From the NCBI GenBank assembly GCA_025352845.1, contig JANXSC010000092.1:1-10600 (forward strand): a stretch of DNA of 10,600 bases, read 5' to 3'. The DNA is from Opitutaceae bacterium. Lineage in GTDB: Bacteria > Verrucomicrobiota > Verrucomicrobiia > Opitutales > Opitutaceae. Under the pieces are notes generated by a model. That model searched no databases. It was not told the DNA's origin and saw nothing but the letters and a program-made list of their open reading frames with translations. Of this stretch, positions 9,994 through 10,600 are shown piece after piece. A program made the position numbers and the translations under genes. Numbering within the stretch: position 1 is the stretch's first letter; each line of letters starts with the position of its first letter.

Positions 9994-10600
9994 TCAGCGC
10001 GTGGCCTCGGCGACGGCGAGCTGACCGCAGCCCGCCGCGATGTCGATGCCGCGGCGCTGGCGGACGGTGCTCGGGAGTTTGAATTCCTCGGCGAGAATTT
10101 TTTGGAAACGCTTGGCCGCTTCGAGGTGAGTCGGCGCGCCGGCGTAGCCGGACGTCGGGTTCAGCGGGATGAGATTTACCTGCGCGGGCAGGCCGCGGAG
10201 CAACTCGCCAACCGCACGGGCGCTTTCCGCAGAATCATTTTTCCCCTCGATGAGCGTCCACTCGTAGAAGATGCGGCGACCGGTCGCTTCGCTGTAGGTG
10301 CGGCACGCCACCATTAACTCGTCGAGCGGCCATTTTTTTGCGGCGGGCACGAGGGCCGCGCGCTCCGCCTGGGTGGCGGCGTGCAGCGAGACCGCAAGAT
10401 GCAGCGCGGGTTTCTCCTGCGCGAGCCGCAGAATTCCTGGCACCACGCCCACCGTGCTCAATGTGATGCGCTCCCCGGCCAGCGCGAGGCCGGTCTCATC
10501 GCGCAGAATCTCAATCGCGTGCATCACGGCATCGTAGTTATGGAGCGGCTCGCCCATGCCCATGAGGACTACATTGCGCAGCCTTGTAGCCGGGGTCGCT
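9994..10600 (-). CDS. rlmN: Dual-specificity RNA methyltransferase RlmN, 3' part (start outside window)
   Basis: About 202 C-terminal residues are visible; the frame is open to the right edge, so the start and the radical-SAM cysteine triad lie outside. The RlmN/Cfr family methylates C2 of A2503 in 23S rRNA, and RlmN also A37 of some tRNAs, in the cytoplasm. Visible marks are RNVVLMGMGEPLHNYD (the GMGEP S-adenosylmethionine-binding motif), ITLSTVGVVPGI, LAVSLHAA, WPLDELM, FYEWTLIEGKND, VNLIPLNP and, near the end, VRQRRGIDIAAGCGQL. The cysteine in that last block corresponds to the methyl-carrying Cys355 of the E. coli enzyme. The family's usual sequence order is kept and nothing is missing. 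RlmN is favoured over Cfr because it is the housekeeping form and the C-terminus matches; this cannot be proved without the N-terminus. It converges on gltD with 75 bases between the two stops. Confidence 0.95.
   Translation of the reverse strand, partial: ATPATRLRNVVLMGMGEPLHNYDAVMHAIEILRDETGLALAGERITLSTVGVVPGILRLAQEKPALHLAVSLHAATQAERAALVPAAKKWPLDELMVACRTYSEATGRRIFYEWTLIEGKNDSAESARAVGELLRGLPAQVNLIPLNPTSGYAGAPTHLEAAKRFQKILAEEFKLPSTVRQRRGIDIAAGCGQLAVAEATR

Overview
The window is high-G+C bacterial chromosome with ordinary core-metabolism genes packed on both strands. Third codon positions are strongly G/C-rich, so long spurious antisense reading frames are common. The mix of genes (a YARHG-type secreted protein, a UDP-glucuronate-4-epimerase-like sugar nucleotide enzyme, a large NADPH-type glutamate synthase and rlmN) together with mostly Shine-Dalgarno-less leaders would suit a Verrucomicrobiota bacterium, perhaps an Opitutaceae member. 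That assignment is an inference from general resemblance and has not been tested.

Layout. Positions 52-2845 hold three minus-strand genes, transcribed from right to left: an NAD-dependent sugar nucleotide epimerase (1754-2845), a secreted protein with a DUF4424-like region and a C-terminal YARHG-like module (466-1686), and a small four-helix DMT/DUF486 membrane protein (52-411). The gaps are only 54-67 bases, so they may form one transcript. A 329-base divergent intergenic region (2846-3174) follows, with two inverted repeats and a short tandem motif. Next on the plus strand is a small glutaredoxin-like protein with a CGWS site (3175-3510), closed by a clear intrinsic terminator (3548-3585).

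The main unit is gltB (3657-8312) and gltD (8434-9918), the large and small subunits of glutamate synthase. GltB takes ammonia from glutamine and uses it to turn 2-oxoglutarate into glutamate; GltD supplies the electrons from NADPH. The 121-base gap between them is filled by a long interrupted palindrome (about 8327-8417) built from 10-base units of the ACACTAATG type. It looks like a dispersed repeat or small non-autonomous element sitting inside the operon, and is the most unusual structure in the window. On the opposite strand, converging on gltD, lies the 3' part of rlmN (9994 to the right edge), which methylates 23S rRNA A2503 and tRNA A37.

I found no CRISPR array, tRNA, rRNA, transposase, phage gene, toxin-antitoxin pair or defence system, and no strong case for a new multi-gene system. 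The points worth following up are the gltB-gltD palindrome, the altered glutaredoxin active site, the YARHG fusion, the low-complexity insert in the epimerase, and the intergenic inverted repeats.
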